Assembly: GCF_027107535.1 (NCBI RefSeq)
Contig: NZ_CP114283.1
Location: forward strand, 4,030,001 to 4,094,000
Length of the DNA: 64,000 bases
Source of the DNA: Streptomyces aurantiacus
GTDB lineage: Bacteria; Actinomycetota; Actinomycetes; Streptomycetales; Streptomycetaceae
Reading direction: 5' to 3'
Positions 16,425-24,496 of the stretch are shown piece after piece. A model generated the notes under the pieces. That model searched no databases, was not told where the DNA came from, and saw only the letters and a list, made by a program, of their open reading frames with translations. Position 1 is the first letter of the stretch, and every line of letters begins with the position of its first letter. The position numbers and the translations under genes were made by a program.

Positions 16425-17393
16425 CTACTCGCCCACGGCGACGAAACGCCAGACCTCGCCGTCTCCGTCCTCGTCCGACTCGGCGTCGTCCTGGTCGGCG
16501 TCGACCTGCACACCCGCGGGCTCCAGGGTCTCCAGGAGCCGTGTGCGCAGCTCCGCACTGAGGTAGTTGTGGTGCAGGTCCAGCTTCTTGAGGTGGGTCA
16601 ACGGCTGACCGGTCAGCAGTGCTGTCGCGCCGTCGTCGGTGAGCACTCCCATGGAGACGTCGAGCTCCTCCAGGCGTGCCACCACGGGCGCGGACGCGAG
16701 TGCGGTGCAGATGGCGTCCTGGATCTCGCTGTTGCACAGGGCGAGCCGGGTGAGGCGGGGCAGCCGGGTCCCCGCGAGGACGGGCTCGAGGTCGGCCACG
16801 TCGGCGTCGCCCCCGTACTCGGACGTACCCAGCCACAGATCGAGTTCGACGAGGGCGGGCAGGTCACTGGCGGCGACGCCGCGCACCGCCTCGGCGGGCA
16901 TACCGCCGGTCTCGACGGTCAGCTTCCGCAGCCGCTCGTGACGGACGGCGGGGAACACCAACTGGTTGCCGCCGCGGACCCCGAACTCCTCGAGGCCGGG
17001 GAAGGCTTCGAGAACCGGGCCCATGTCGCCCTGGACGATCCAGGAGATCTCGCACTCCTCCATCACGATGTCGGCGAAGAACAGGCCGCGCAGCGCGGGC
17101 AGCCGGTCCCGGGCCGCCACCAGCGCCTTGATCAGTTCGTCGGGGGCCGTCTCGTACGCCTCGCTCCACGCGCCCACGATCAACGCGCGCACCCGCTCGG
17201 TGTCGACGGACTCCAGAAAACGCGCGAAGGCCTCCTCCCACTGCTCCTCGGCGTCGTAGGAGTCCACCCCGATGCGCCAGGCCACGGACTCGGGCGAGGG
17301 CAGCGAGGGCGCCTCGGGCGATGTGTCACCGACTCCCGGAAAGGTGAAGGCCGGCAGGCCGTGGAACTCCTCGAGGTGGCTACCGATGGTCAT
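16425..17393 (-). CDS. STM4015-family leucine-rich-repeat-like protein
   Basis: This 322-residue protein is the first gene of the five-gene cassette. The C-terminal 220 residues contain irregular leucine-rich repeats (LPALVELDLWLG, LPRLTRLALCNSEI, VARLEELDVSMGVL, LTHLKKLDLHHNYL), a likely protein- or ligand-binding solenoid. The N-terminal part is acidic, with Trp/Tyr-rich helices (DAEEQWEEAFARFLESVDTE). The tail is very acidic (DADQDDAESDEDGDGE). The ATG at 17393 is preceded by GAGCGGGCG, a weak binding site. It probably acts as a scaffold or recognition subunit for the other four. Confidence 0.88.
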   Translation of the reverse strand: MTIGSHLEEFHGLPAFTFPGVGDTSPEAPSLPSPESVAWRIGVDSYDAEEQWEEAFARFLESVDTERVRALIVGAWSEAYETAPDELIKALVAARDRLPALRGLFFADIVMEECEISWIVQGDMGPVLEAFPGLEEFGVRGGNQLVFPAVRHERLRKLTVETGGMPAEAVRGVAASDLPALVELDLWLGTSEYGGDADVADLEPVLAGTRLPRLTRLALCNSEIQDAICTALASAPVVARLEELDVSMGVLTDDGATALLTGQPLTHLKKLDLHHNYLSAELRTRLLETLEPAGVQVDADQDDAESDEDGDGEVWRFVAVGE

Positions 17394-17671
17394 GCGCGCC
17401 CGCTCCTTCGTGCTGAGGTCGGTGGATCGGCGGTCGTGGCCCTGATCCCGGTACGCGCCGACCGCATCCAGGTAACGGAGTTCTACCAAGCTCCACTGAC
17501 AGCGCTGTGGACAGGGGGCCCTCTCGTTGCCCAACCGCCCCGCCGCACAGGGCCGGGTCGACACGTCACGTACGGCGCCGGGCGGGGTGACCTGTGGGCG
17601 AGGGCGATTGTCAGTACCCGCCTCTACGGTCTTTCTCATGGCACACGGTGTGCCGCACCGGGAGGAGACCC

Positions 17672-17998
17672 ATGTACCGGCAAGGAGACGTCCTGATCGT
17701 GGCGCTGGCCGAGAGCGCGGTGCCCGAGCACGCGGCCGGAGCGGTGTCCGAACCGCGCGACGGCCGCGGCAGACTCGTCCTGGCGCTGGGTGAAGTCACC
17801 GGCCATGCGCATGCTGTGGTCGGTCCGGGACGGCTGATCCGGGAGGCCGGGCTGTTCGGGCCGATGCTGCTGCATGTGCCCGACGGAGCCCGTGTCGTAC
17901 ACGAGGAGCACGCGGCGATCTCGCTCCCGAAAGGCTGGTACCGGGTGATTCGGCAACGGGAGTACGTGCCGGGTTCGGTGCGCATCGTCGCCGACTGA
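17672..17998 (+). CDS. Small conserved protein upstream of DUF6745 gene
   Basis: This 108-residue protein of unknown function is predicted as all-beta: YRQGDVLIVALAES, LVLALGEVTGHAHAVVGPGRL, MLLHVPDGARVVHEEHAAISLPKGWYRVIRQREYVP. The phrase EVTGHAHAV with clustered His residues and later HEEH suggest possible metal binding. GGAGGAG precedes the ATG at 17672. It lies 160 bp upstream of a DUF6745-type gene in the same direction; similar pairings occur in other Streptomyces as far as I recall. Confidence 0.75.
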   Translation: MYRQGDVLIVALAESAVPEHAAGAVSEPRDGRGRLVLALGEVTGHAHAVVGPGRLIREAGLFGPMLLHVPDGARVVHEEHAAISLPKGWYRVIRQREYVPGSVRIVAD

Positions 17999-18157
17999 CG
18001 AGGACGCAACCCCCGCCGCCCCGGCCGCACCACGGATGTGGGCCGACGCGGACACGGCACCAGGGCTCAGGGCCCCGGAGCGGACAGGCGAAGCGCAGGA
18101 CCGGGCGACGGCACGCGGGTGCGGCCCGGCACAGGACTCGGGAGAGGAACGGCGTCG

Positions 18158-19183
18158 ATGGACCAGGGCAGTTGGCGGACGGCGGCAGCGGCGACAGGAC
18201 CGGGTGACCGGGCGGCGGCCGAGGAGGGCGTACGACTCGCCTACCGGCAGGCCGGACTGGCCGCACCCGGCCTCATCGTGTGGACGAGCTCGCCCCGCGA
18301 GGCGGTGCGGACACTCATGACGGCGGCGCGGTCGGCCGGTTCGGAGGCGGACCCGTTCGGTGCGAGCGTCCGCGACGCCGTGCTGAGCGCGCCCTGGGCC
18401 GCCGCGCGGGCACGGCTGCACGAGGAGCTGGGACCGACGGGATGGAGTGGCCACTGGCGCGCCACGGGAGCGGGCCTGTGGGAGTCGACCCGCACCCTGG
18501 TCGACCGGGTACGGGCGGGGATCGTCGACGAACTCGCCGACGACCGCCGGGAGGAGACCCAGGTCCGCCTGCTTCTCCTGGACGCGGCACTGGGCCAGCA
18601 CGACGCGGCCTGGCTGTGCGCGTTCGACTCCGGGGACGACAGTCCCCTGGGGGGCCTGGCCGCGGTGGCACGTGAGGCGGGCTGGTGGTGGCCCTACGAA
18701 AAGGTGGCGATCGTCAGCGAACGCCCCCTGACCCTGCACCGTGACGAAGCCGGGCGGCTGGACCGCGGCGACGGCCCGGCGCTCGCCTACGGAGACGGGT
18801 TCGAGCTGTACGCCTGGCGGGGCATGCCCGTTCCGCGGGACTTCCTCGACGAACTGACCCATCTGACCCCGGAGCGGATCCGCGGCGAGGAGAACGCCGA
18901 ACTGCGCCGGGTGATGCTGGAGCACTACGGCTACGACCGGTATCTGGACGAGTCCGGCGCAGTCCCTGTCCACCGCGACGAGACCGGGGTGCTGTGGCGG
19001 GTCGAACTCGTCGGCGACGAGGACGTGGTGATGGTCGAGGTCGTCAACTCCACACCGGAACCGGACGGTACGAGCCGCACCTACTGGCTGAGGGTGCCGC
19101 CGACGACCCGCACGGCCCGCGAGGGCGTGGCCTGGACGTTCGGCGTCGGGGCGGAGGCGTACGAGCTGTTGCGGCAGACCTAG
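18158..19183 (+). CDS. DUF6745-type hypothetical protein
   Basis: This 341-residue cytoplasmic protein has the signature SERPLTLHRDEAGRLDRGDGPALAYGDGFELYAWRGMPVP in its middle, typical of DUF6745 proteins that are often near Streptomyces toxin-like or repeat-containing loci. The N-terminal 100 residues are helical (AVRTLMTAARSAGSEADPFG). The C-terminus has TYWLRVPPTTRTAREGVAWTFG. The function is unknown. GGAGAGG lies upstream of the ATG at 18158; a longer frame from 18038 has only low-complexity Arg/Gly content. Confidence 0.8.
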   Translation: MDQGSWRTAAAATGPGDRAAAEEGVRLAYRQAGLAAPGLIVWTSSPREAVRTLMTAARSAGSEADPFGASVRDAVLSAPWAAARARLHEELGPTGWSGHWRATGAGLWESTRTLVDRVRAGIVDELADDRREETQVRLLLLDAALGQHDAAWLCAFDSGDDSPLGGLAAVAREAGWWWPYEKVAIVSERPLTLHRDEAGRLDRGDGPALAYGDGFELYAWRGMPVPRDFLDELTHLTPERIRGEENAELRRVMLEHYGYDRYLDESGAVPVHRDETGVLWRVELVGDEDVVMVEVVNSTPEPDGTSRTYWLRVPPTTRTAREGVAWTFGVGAEAYELLRQT

Positions 19184-19243
19184 AGGGCTCGGCCGGCCCG
19201 GCGGACGACCGTCGCTGCTGCCCTGGGCGTCACCGTCCTGGGC

Positions 19244-20302
19244 TCATCGTCCGCGATCTCTGCCGGAGGCGCGGTCGAGTCCGATGTCCACGGCGACCGG
19301 CAGATGGTCACTGCCGGTGGCGGGCAGGGTCCGGACGTTCGTGACGGTCCCGGAGCGGGCCATGACGTGGTCGATCCGGGACACGGGGAACGAGGCGGGC
19401 CAGCTGAAGGCGAAGGCCCGCCCTGTCGAGTCCATCCGGGAGGTGACCGGGTCCAGACCCCGGTCGTCCACCGTGCTGTTGAGATCGCCCAGCAGGATCA
19501 CCCTGTCGAGCCTCTCGTCCGCGACGGCCGCCCCCAGCAGCCCGGCGCTCTCGTCGCGCCGACCGGAGTCGAGGCCCTTCCACCCGAGCCGGACCGAGGG
19601 AAGGTGGGCGACGTACACCGCGACGTCGCCCCATGGGGTTCGTGCGGTGGCCCGCACCCCGCGGCTCCAACTCTCGTCGATGCCCTCCGGTCTGATGTCC
19701 ACCGGCCGCGCGGCCGACAGGGGATGCTTCGACCACAGCCCGACCGTCCCCGCGACCGCGCGGTAGGGGTGGGTGGTTGCCAGGGCCTTCTCGTAGGCCG
19801 GCAAGGCGGAAGGTGTCAGCTCCTCCAGCGCGACGAAATCCGGAGCACCCTCGAGCAGGGCGCCGGCGGTGCCCGCGGGGTCGGTGTTCTCGTCACTGAC
19901 GTTGTGCTGGACCGCCGTGAGATCGTGTGCGCCCCGGCCCTCGGCCAGGAACCGTCCGCCGAACATGTGCGCCCACACAGCTGCGGGCAGCAGCAGGACC
20001 ACCAGCGCGGTCACCGAGCGGCGCAGTAACGCCCATACGAGCAGCAGCGGCACGGCCAGGCCGAGCCAGGGCAGGAAGGTCTCCAGCAGGCTGCCCAAGC
20101 GGCCGACCGTGTTGGGCACCGCGGAGTGGAACGCCAGCAGAGCAGCGGTCAGGACGGCCGACGCCGCGAGCACCCGCCCACGGGACCAGTGCGAAGGGCC
20201 TCCCTTGTCCGGGCTCGGACGACGCCGGAGGAGGGGCCGCCACCGCCGGAGCGTCTCGGCCCTCGACCCCGTCGTCCCACTGCCGCTCACTCGCTCCACC
20301 AC
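19244..20302 (-). CDS. Membrane-anchored endonuclease/exonuclease/phosphatase protein
   Basis: This 352-residue protein has an Arg-rich cytoplasmic N-terminus, then three hydrophobic helices (VLAASAVLTAALLAF, FLPWLGLAVPLLLVWALL, TALVVLLLPAAVWAH), then an extracytoplasmic EEP domain. VQHNVSDENTD and LLGDLNSTVDD carry the metal-binding Asn/Asp, and GSDHLPVAVDI carries the catalytic SDH. Members hydrolyse phosphodiesters (nucleic acid or lipid headgroups). The start is one of two adjacent GTG codons at 20302 and 20299. It stands alone. Confidence 0.85.
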   Translation of the reverse strand: MVERVSGSGTTGSRAETLRRWRPLLRRRPSPDKGGPSHWSRGRVLAASAVLTAALLAFHSAVPNTVGRLGSLLETFLPWLGLAVPLLLVWALLRRSVTALVVLLLPAAVWAHMFGGRFLAEGRGAHDLTAVQHNVSDENTDPAGTAGALLEGAPDFVALEELTPSALPAYEKALATTHPYRAVAGTVGLWSKHPLSAARPVDIRPEGIDESWSRGVRATARTPWGDVAVYVAHLPSVRLGWKGLDSGRRDESAGLLGAAVADERLDRVILLGDLNSTVDDRGLDPVTSRMDSTGRAFAFSWPASFPVSRIDHVMARSGTVTNVRTLPATGSDHLPVAVDIGLDRASGRDRGR

Positions 20303-20630
20303 GCCCTGACCGTCGGTCCCGGATGCGTCCTCGCTCCAAGACCTGAGCGCACGACGTGCCCGTAACGACGCACAGCAGGGAGATCAGGTTCCGGACCGTG
20401 TGACCGTCGCCCCGATGCACAGGGTGGACGCCGGGTGCCCGTGAGCCCGCCGGCGACGAGTCGTCCGGGGGAAGCGGAGCGGTGGTGGCGCCAGGCACGA
20501 CGCTCGGCACGCGGGTGTCCGTGGAACCGTGCCCCTCCGTACCCGGAAGAGAGTGCCCGCGCGCGAACAGGCCCGCCGGAGCCGAGGGCTCCGACGGGCC
20601 TGCGAGCAGGTGCCTTGACGGCGTCGTCTC
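20303..20630. other. Intergenic region with terminator
   Basis: This region carries the upstream region of the EEP gene and the terminator of the leftward gene at 20631. I see no credible coding frame. Confidence 0.6.
20569..20601. terminator. Hairpin terminator
   Basis: 15-bp arms with one mismatch (20569-20583, 20587-20601) and a 3-nt loop lie 30 bp after the stop at 20631. Confidence 0.6.
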
Positions 20631-21071
20631 TCAGAGACGGCCACCACTGAGGCGGGAGAGCGGACCGCGCTGCCGCAGACCGGCACGACGGCCCACCGTG
20701 TAGGAGCACACGACCACGGTGGCGGCCCCCGCGCCGGCGGCGGCTGCCACGACCTTCCTGGCCTTGAGCAGCGTCCAGGCCAGGCCGGCCTTCCCGACCG
20801 TCTGCTGGGCGGCCGTCGAGACGGTGCCCTGCACCACCTTGGCCGTTTCCCTGGCCTTCTGCGATGCGGCTCCGCTGAGGTTCACCAGGGCTTCCTTGCT
20901 GCCGCGGCCGACGGCCCCGGCAGTGTCCCCGGCGCTCTTCACCGCCTCGGTGGCAGCCTCCTGTGACTCCTTCGCCGGTGCCGTGGCACCTTCGGTCACG
21001 GTCTTCTTCGCCTCTCGCGCATGCGCGGTGGGCGACTGTCCGTTCGTCGTTTTATTGTTCGATCCAGCCAT
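20631..21071 (-). CDS. Ala-rich amphipathic-helix protein with C-terminal hydrophobic segment
   Basis: This 146-residue protein of unknown function has a middle section of 11-residue-like amphipathic repeats (KESQEAATEAVKSAGDTAGAVGRGSKEALVNLSGAASQKARETAKVVQGTV). These resemble apolipoprotein- or LEA/phasin-like helices. The C-terminus has a hydrophobic span (VVAAAAGAGAATVVVCSYTVG) and then a basic tail. It may associate with membranes or lipid surfaces and respond to stress (inference). The ATG at 21071 is adjacent to a sigma-B-like promoter, giving a very short leader. Confidence 0.7.
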   Translation of the reverse strand: MAGSNNKTTNGQSPTAHAREAKKTVTEGATAPAKESQEAATEAVKSAGDTAGAVGRGSKEALVNLSGAASQKARETAKVVQGTVSTAAQQTVGKAGLAWTLLKARKVVAAAAGAGAATVVVCSYTVGRRAGLRQRGPLSRLSGGRL

Positions 21072-21080
21072 GGGGTCCGG

Positions 21081-21105
21081 GTATCCGCCTCCGCGGTCGG
21101 CAAAC
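21081..21105 (-). promoter_or_regulatory. Possible sigma-B-like promoter
   Basis: Minus-strand GTTT (21102-21105), a 15-nt spacer and GGATAC (21081-21086, one mismatch from GGGTAC) lie just upstream of the ATG at 21071. Confidence 0.3.
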
Positions 21106-21419
21106 GGGCCATTGTTCTGAACGGGCTTGCGTCGGCTCCGGGCCGAACGGTTGTCCGTGTACCCGCTGGTGACGAGCCGTAGGCATGAAGCGGCGCGAAC
21201 GGGAGCGCTGGCGACAGCGCGAACGGGAGAGCTTGCGACGGGTACAGCCCGCGAGCCGCGATGGCATGCCGTCCGTTCGGAAGTGGCGCGGGTCACAGTG
21301 GCTGGGTCGATCAGTTTGCCCGCGGACGTGGGTCGTTACAGCGTTACCGCCGCATTCGGATGGCGGCAGGACGGTGCGGCCTTTGCTTCGGTCCGCACGC
21401 CACGTGAGGAGAGTCGGGC

Positions 21420-22055
21420 ATGGACCGTGAGCGAGTTCTTTCCTGGACGAGGGACGAGCGGCTGAGCATCGCCGACTTCCTCGAGGGTCTTGAGGACGAC
21501 GACTGGAAGTCGGCCTCGCTCTGCGCCGGCTGGACGGTGCACGACGTGGCGGCCCATCTGACCCTGTCCACGCGCACCGGATGGCCGGACATGATCAAGG
21601 GCGTCGTCCGGGCACGCGGTAACTGGGACCGGATGGAGTTCGACCTCGCCCGGGAGCGGGCGGGCCGATTCGGCGCGGCGGAACTCATCGGGCAGATCCG
21701 TGAAACGGCCGGTTCGGACCGTCGTGCCCCCATGGCCGCGCCGTTGGATCCGCTCGTCGACTTCCTGGTCCACGGGCAGGACATCGCGCGTCCCCTCGGA
21801 AAAGAGCGCCCGATGCCCGAGGAACAGGTGGTCGCGGCGATCGGGCACGTGGTGGCGAGCCCGTTCTACGGGGCCCGTAAGCGGCTGCAGGGGGTTCGGC
21901 TGGTGGCGACGGACGCGGACTGGTCGGCGGGCAAGGGCCCGGACGAGGCCCGGGGCCCCGTGGGGGACCTGCTGCTCGTGACGACCGGGCGGCCGGCCGG
22001 GCTGAAGAGCGTGTCCGGGCCGGGCGCCGAGCGTCTCGCCGCGGTCCTGTCCTAG
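21420..22055 (+). CDS. Maleylpyruvate isomerase-family mycothiol-dependent enzyme
   Basis: This 211-residue cytoplasmic protein of the DinB/MDMPI fold begins LSWTRDERLSIADFLEGLEDDDWKSASLCAGWTVHDVAAHL, where WTVHDVAAHL holds the first metal-binding His. DPLVDFLVHGQDIARPLG holds the HGQD metal site. LVATDADWSAGKGP and LLLVTTGRPAGL belong to the C-terminal domain. Family members use mycothiol, the actinobacterial thiol, as cofactor for isomerisation or conjugation; the substrate is not deducible. The ATG at 21420 follows GAGGAGAG. Confidence 0.9.
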   Translation: MDRERVLSWTRDERLSIADFLEGLEDDDWKSASLCAGWTVHDVAAHLTLSTRTGWPDMIKGVVRARGNWDRMEFDLARERAGRFGAAELIGQIRETAGSDRRAPMAAPLDPLVDFLVHGQDIARPLGKERPMPEEQVVAAIGHVVASPFYGARKRLQGVRLVATDADWSAGKGPDEARGPVGDLLLVTTGRPAGLKSVSGPGAERLAAVLS

Positions 22056-22083
22056 GTGATTCTGACCGCCCGTCACGGTGCGG

Positions 22084-22111
22084 TTCGAGGGCTGCCCGAG
22101 GCTGCTACACT
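22084..22111 (+). promoter_or_regulatory. Promoter of the tRNA-like gene
   Basis: TTCGAG (22084-22089), a 16-nt spacer and TACACT (22106-22111) form a plausible housekeeping promoter. Transcription would start near 22118, leaving a ~30-nt leader to be processed before the tRNA-like element. Confidence 0.5.
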
Positions 22112-22148
22112 TGATCTTGAGCGCACGGCCGGTCGGCTGAAGCGTCTC

Positions 22149-22221
22149 GCGTCGGTGGTCCAAGGAAAGACGCCCCGCTTCCTGCGGGGAAATGCAGGTG
22201 CAAGGCCTGCCCGGCGCTCCA
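22149..22221 (+). tRNA. Non-canonical tRNA-Gly(UCC)-like gene
   Basis: The 73-nt element folds as a full cloverleaf. Acceptor GCGTCGG (22149-22155) pairs with CCGGCGC (22211-22217) through 7 bp with one G-U. T8, G9 and a 3-bp D stem (GTC/GAC) enclose an 8-nt loop containing GG. A 5-bp anticodon stem CCCCG/CGGGG encloses loop CTTCCTG (U33, anticodon UCC). The variable loop is AAAT and the T stem is GCAGG/CCTGC. Discriminator U73 and an encoded CCA (22219-22221) follow. Known glycyl identity elements (G1-C72, C2-G71, G3-C70, C35, C36, U73) are all present. The T-loop is TGCAAGG instead of TTCRANT, and position 37 is U. It lies between its own promoter and terminator. It may be a specialised, non-ribosomal glycine tRNA. 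Confidence 0.75.
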
Positions 22222-22224
22222 CAA

Positions 22225-22256
22225 AACCCCATCCGCATTCTGCGGATGGGGTTTTT
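22225..22256 (+). terminator. Rho-independent terminator of the tRNA-like gene
   Basis: Perfect 13-bp arms 22225-22237 and 22241-22253, a 3-nt loop and a T-run (22252-22256) start 4 nt after the encoded CCA. Confidence 0.9.
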
Positions 22257-22371
22257 GCGTGGGGAGAACCGTGTAAGAGATCGGCTCGGCGGCCCCCGGC
22301 TGCTCCGGTCGGAGCGACTACCGAGGGGCAGCCGGGTGGCTTCGGCGGCCGAGGGCGGGCCGCGGCCGGGG

Positions 22372-22518
22372 TCAGCGTCGTCCGCGCAGCTTTCCCAGGA
22401 GCCGCTGGGCCTGTGCGCGACGGCGCGGATCGGCGGAGGCGCGGCGCGCCTGTTCGACGGTGCGCCGGCCCTGCGGGCTCCTGGCGAACTGCTTGATCTT
22501 GTTCAAAATGCCAGCCAT
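22372..22518 (-). CDS. Small basic protein, 48 residues
   Basis: This tiny protein (MAGILNKIKQFARSPQGRR..., ending LLGKLRGRR) is almost entirely helical and strongly basic. It matches a small conserved Streptomyces hypothetical type that I recognise by style only. AGGAGAAG lies about 7 nt upstream of the ATG at 22518, and a sigma-B-like promoter (22569-22594) lies about 50 bp further up, so expression under stress is likely. It could bind nucleic acid or membranes. No partner is adjacent. Confidence 0.75.
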   Translation of the reverse strand: MAGILNKIKQFARSPQGRRTVEQARRASADPRRRAQAQRLLGKLRGRR

Positions 22519-22568
22519 GGCTCTTCTCCTGTGGCGGGAGCGGTGATGCGGTCCGTGCACAGCTCCGT

Positions 22569-22594
22569 ATACCCCGCTGCGGCGGGACGACAAC
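22569..22594 (-). promoter_or_regulatory. Sigma-B-like promoter
   Basis: Minus-strand GTTG (22591-22594), 16 nt, then GGGTAT (22569-22574). This is the same GTTG-N16-GGGTA pattern seen upstream of the SRPBCC gene at 4304. Confidence 0.45.
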
Positions 22595-22651
22595 GGCAAT
22601 CGGCGTTCGTCCTTGCGTGAGGTCGTCCGGTCGCCTGCGCGGCACGCCTGG

Positions 22652-23224
22652 TCAAGGGGTGAAGGTGTCGGTGAGGTGGACGGTGTAGCCGTCGTCCTCC
22701 ATCAGGAGGACGGTGACGCCGAAGGGCGAGGGGTGGTCGAGTTCCAGCGGGGTGAAGGAGTAGGTGAGGGCGGCCTGGATCGGCGGGGCGAGGTCGGCGT
22801 CCGGGTACGGCCCGAGAGCGGGGAGCCAGAGAAGCCCGGCCGGGGCCGGGCTGCCGAGCGAGGGATCCAGGGGCTGGTGCGTGTAGGGGAGCTGGTGCAG
22901 TACGTGGCCGTCCTTGGTGGCGTGTACCAGGTTCAGGCAGGGGGCCGGTCCTGTGGCCGGAAGCCGGCACGCGGTGGCGACCTCGTGGGTCTCCCAGGCG
23001 AGGACGACCTCGTCGGCGTCGGCGGCAGCGGCGACGTTGGAGAGCTCGACGATCCCGGTCATGGCGTCCTCACCGGGTTCTGTCGAGCGTAGCCAGACGA
23101 GTCCGACCAGTTCGCCGCGCACCAACGGCATGATGACCGGGCGGGGCACCGTCCCCTGGGCCAGATCCGCGGTGTACGCCTTCTTCATCGATGCGACCAG
23201 CGCGTCCCACGTCTGCGTGTCCAC
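22652..23224 (-). CDS. Hypothetical cytoplasmic protein
   Basis: This 190-residue protein is not recognised. It opens VDTQTWDALVASMKKAYTADLAQGTVPRPVIMPLVRGELVGLVWLR and has mixed alpha/beta character with no membrane span. The middle contains DEVVLAWETHEVATACRLP and LNLVHATKDGHVLHQLPY. The end is an Asp/Thr-rich strand (LLMEDDGYTVHLTDTFTP). The GTG at 23224 has GAGGGGAA upstream and is preferred to the longer frame from 23503, whose extra sequence is compositionally random. It is monocistronic. Confidence 0.7.
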   Translation of the reverse strand: MDTQTWDALVASMKKAYTADLAQGTVPRPVIMPLVRGELVGLVWLRSTEPGEDAMTGIVELSNVAAAADADEVVLAWETHEVATACRLPATGPAPCLNLVHATKDGHVLHQLPYTHQPLDPSLGSPAPAGLLWLPALGPYPDADLAPPIQAALTYSFTPLELDHPSPFGVTVLLMEDDGYTVHLTDTFTP

Positions 23225-23655
23225 GGAGTTCCCCTCACCCACGGCCTGTTCACGAGCGACGCCGAGCCTGTCATGCGGCACCGTTCCGCGCCAGCGGCCT
23301 CGGGGCGAGGCCTGCGTGGAAGCTGCCTGTTCCGTCCGCCGTCGCCCGGCGGACTGAACAGGGTGAGAGGAACCGGCCTCGCACAGAGGAAAGCCCCGAC
23401 TGGACGGGGGAGACCAGCCGGGGCCGTGTGTGGTGGACTGCGGAGGGGCGGTCGCCTCTCGGCGGAGGGCTCCATGGGGCTTCAGCCGAACGATCGTCCC
23501 CATGGGCTATGGGTGAGGCCCGGGGACACTGTCCCCTCCGCAGCCACATAAGGATGAACGGTCAACCAGCCCGGCTTGTTCCGCCCCGGGCGCCGCCCGA
23601 CCTGTGAACTGGGGCACTCTCCCCGAGGCGGCCGTTCTGCGGGCTTGGAAAATCG
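23225..23655. other. Intergenic region
   Basis: In this 430-bp stretch I see no credible gene. It contains several short dyads, including a GGGGACA/TGTCCCC palindrome at 23522-23536 and CCATGGGG/CCCCATGG arms around 23471-23506. One of these may end the leftward transcript from 23656, which stops nearby. Confidence 0.5.
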
Positions 23656-24228
23656 TCAGCGGACGACGTCGAGCACGTTCATCTGCAGGCCGTTGGCGTA
23701 CGCCTCGTGCTCGACGAGTTGCAGCTTCTGGGTGTCCTTGTCCGTGTCGCTGAACAGACGCTTGCCCGCGCCGAGCAGGAGCGGGAAGACGAGCAGGTGG
23801 TAACGGTCGATCAGACCGGCGTCCGAGAGGCTGCGGTTGAGGGTGGCGCTGCCGTGGATGATGATCGGGCCGCCCTCGGTCTCCTTGAGCGCGGCGACGT
23901 CGTCGAGCGAGCGCAGGATCGTGGTCCGGCCCCAGTTCGACACCAGGTCGTCGTCGGTGAGGGTGGTGGAGACGACGTACTTCGGCATCGCCTTGTAGTC
24001 GGAGAAGTCCTCCATGTCCGGCCAGACAGCACTGAACGCCTCGTAGCTGGTCCGGCCCAGCAGCATCGCGGTGGCTTCCTGCTGCTCCCGGCCCTTGATG
24101 GCGAACGCATCCGGGAGGAACTCCACGTCCTTGAAGGTCCACCCCGCGTTTCGGTAGCCGGCCTCGCCGCCCGGGGCTTCCACGACGCCGTCGAGCGAGA
24201 CGAAGGCGGTGCTGATCAGGGTGCGCAT
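23656..24228 (-). CDS. Dihydrofolate reductase-fold family protein (RibD C-terminal type)
   Basis: This 190-residue protein belongs to the RibD_C/DHFR-like group. It begins MRTLISTAFVSLDGVVEAPG, and LLGRTSYEAFSAVWP, PKYVVSTTL, IIHGSATLNRSL and YHLLVFPLLLGAGKRLF follow in the family order. These NADPH-binding reductases are common in Streptomyces with unknown substrates. The ATG at 24228 has AGGAGACC upstream. Confidence 0.9.
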   Translation of the reverse strand: MRTLISTAFVSLDGVVEAPGGEAGYRNAGWTFKDVEFLPDAFAIKGREQQEATAMLLGRTSYEAFSAVWPDMEDFSDYKAMPKYVVSTTLTDDDLVSNWGRTTILRSLDDVAALKETEGGPIIIHGSATLNRSLSDAGLIDRYHLLVFPLLLGAGKRLFSDTDKDTQKLQLVEHEAYANGLQMNVLDVVR

Positions 24229-24320
24229 CGAGGGTCTCCTAGGTGTTTCGTCATCTGCTTCTGAACAGGCCCGGTCGGGTCGACGTCGGCCGGTTCCGGG
24301 CCTGTAGTACGCCCACTCTC

Positions 24321-24362
24321 ACCGACTGACTGCGAACTCCTACTGACTGACTGCGGATCTCG
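24321..24362. repeat. Imperfect 21-bp tandem repeat
   Basis: Two adjacent units both contain GACTGACTGCG with a 21-bp period. They lie between the leftward reductase gene and the rightward Rid pseudogene and might be a two-turn regulator binding site. Confidence 0.45.
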
Positions 24363-24496
24363 TAGAAACTCATCGATCATCGCCGCCTTTCCCTGAGGGC
24401 TCGACCGCCGGCCCGCAGGCCATGGTGCCCCCTGAGCACGGCCTGCGCCCACCGGGGACCCCAGCCGGTCGACCTGTCAGCCACTGTGCGGCCCGC

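Noticed and set aside
22056..22260. Small SRP RNA, riboswitch or 6C-type RNA at the tRNA-like locus
   Set aside because: Lacks the SRP GGAAGC apical loop, cobalamin box or C-rich loops; the fold and length match a tRNA far better.
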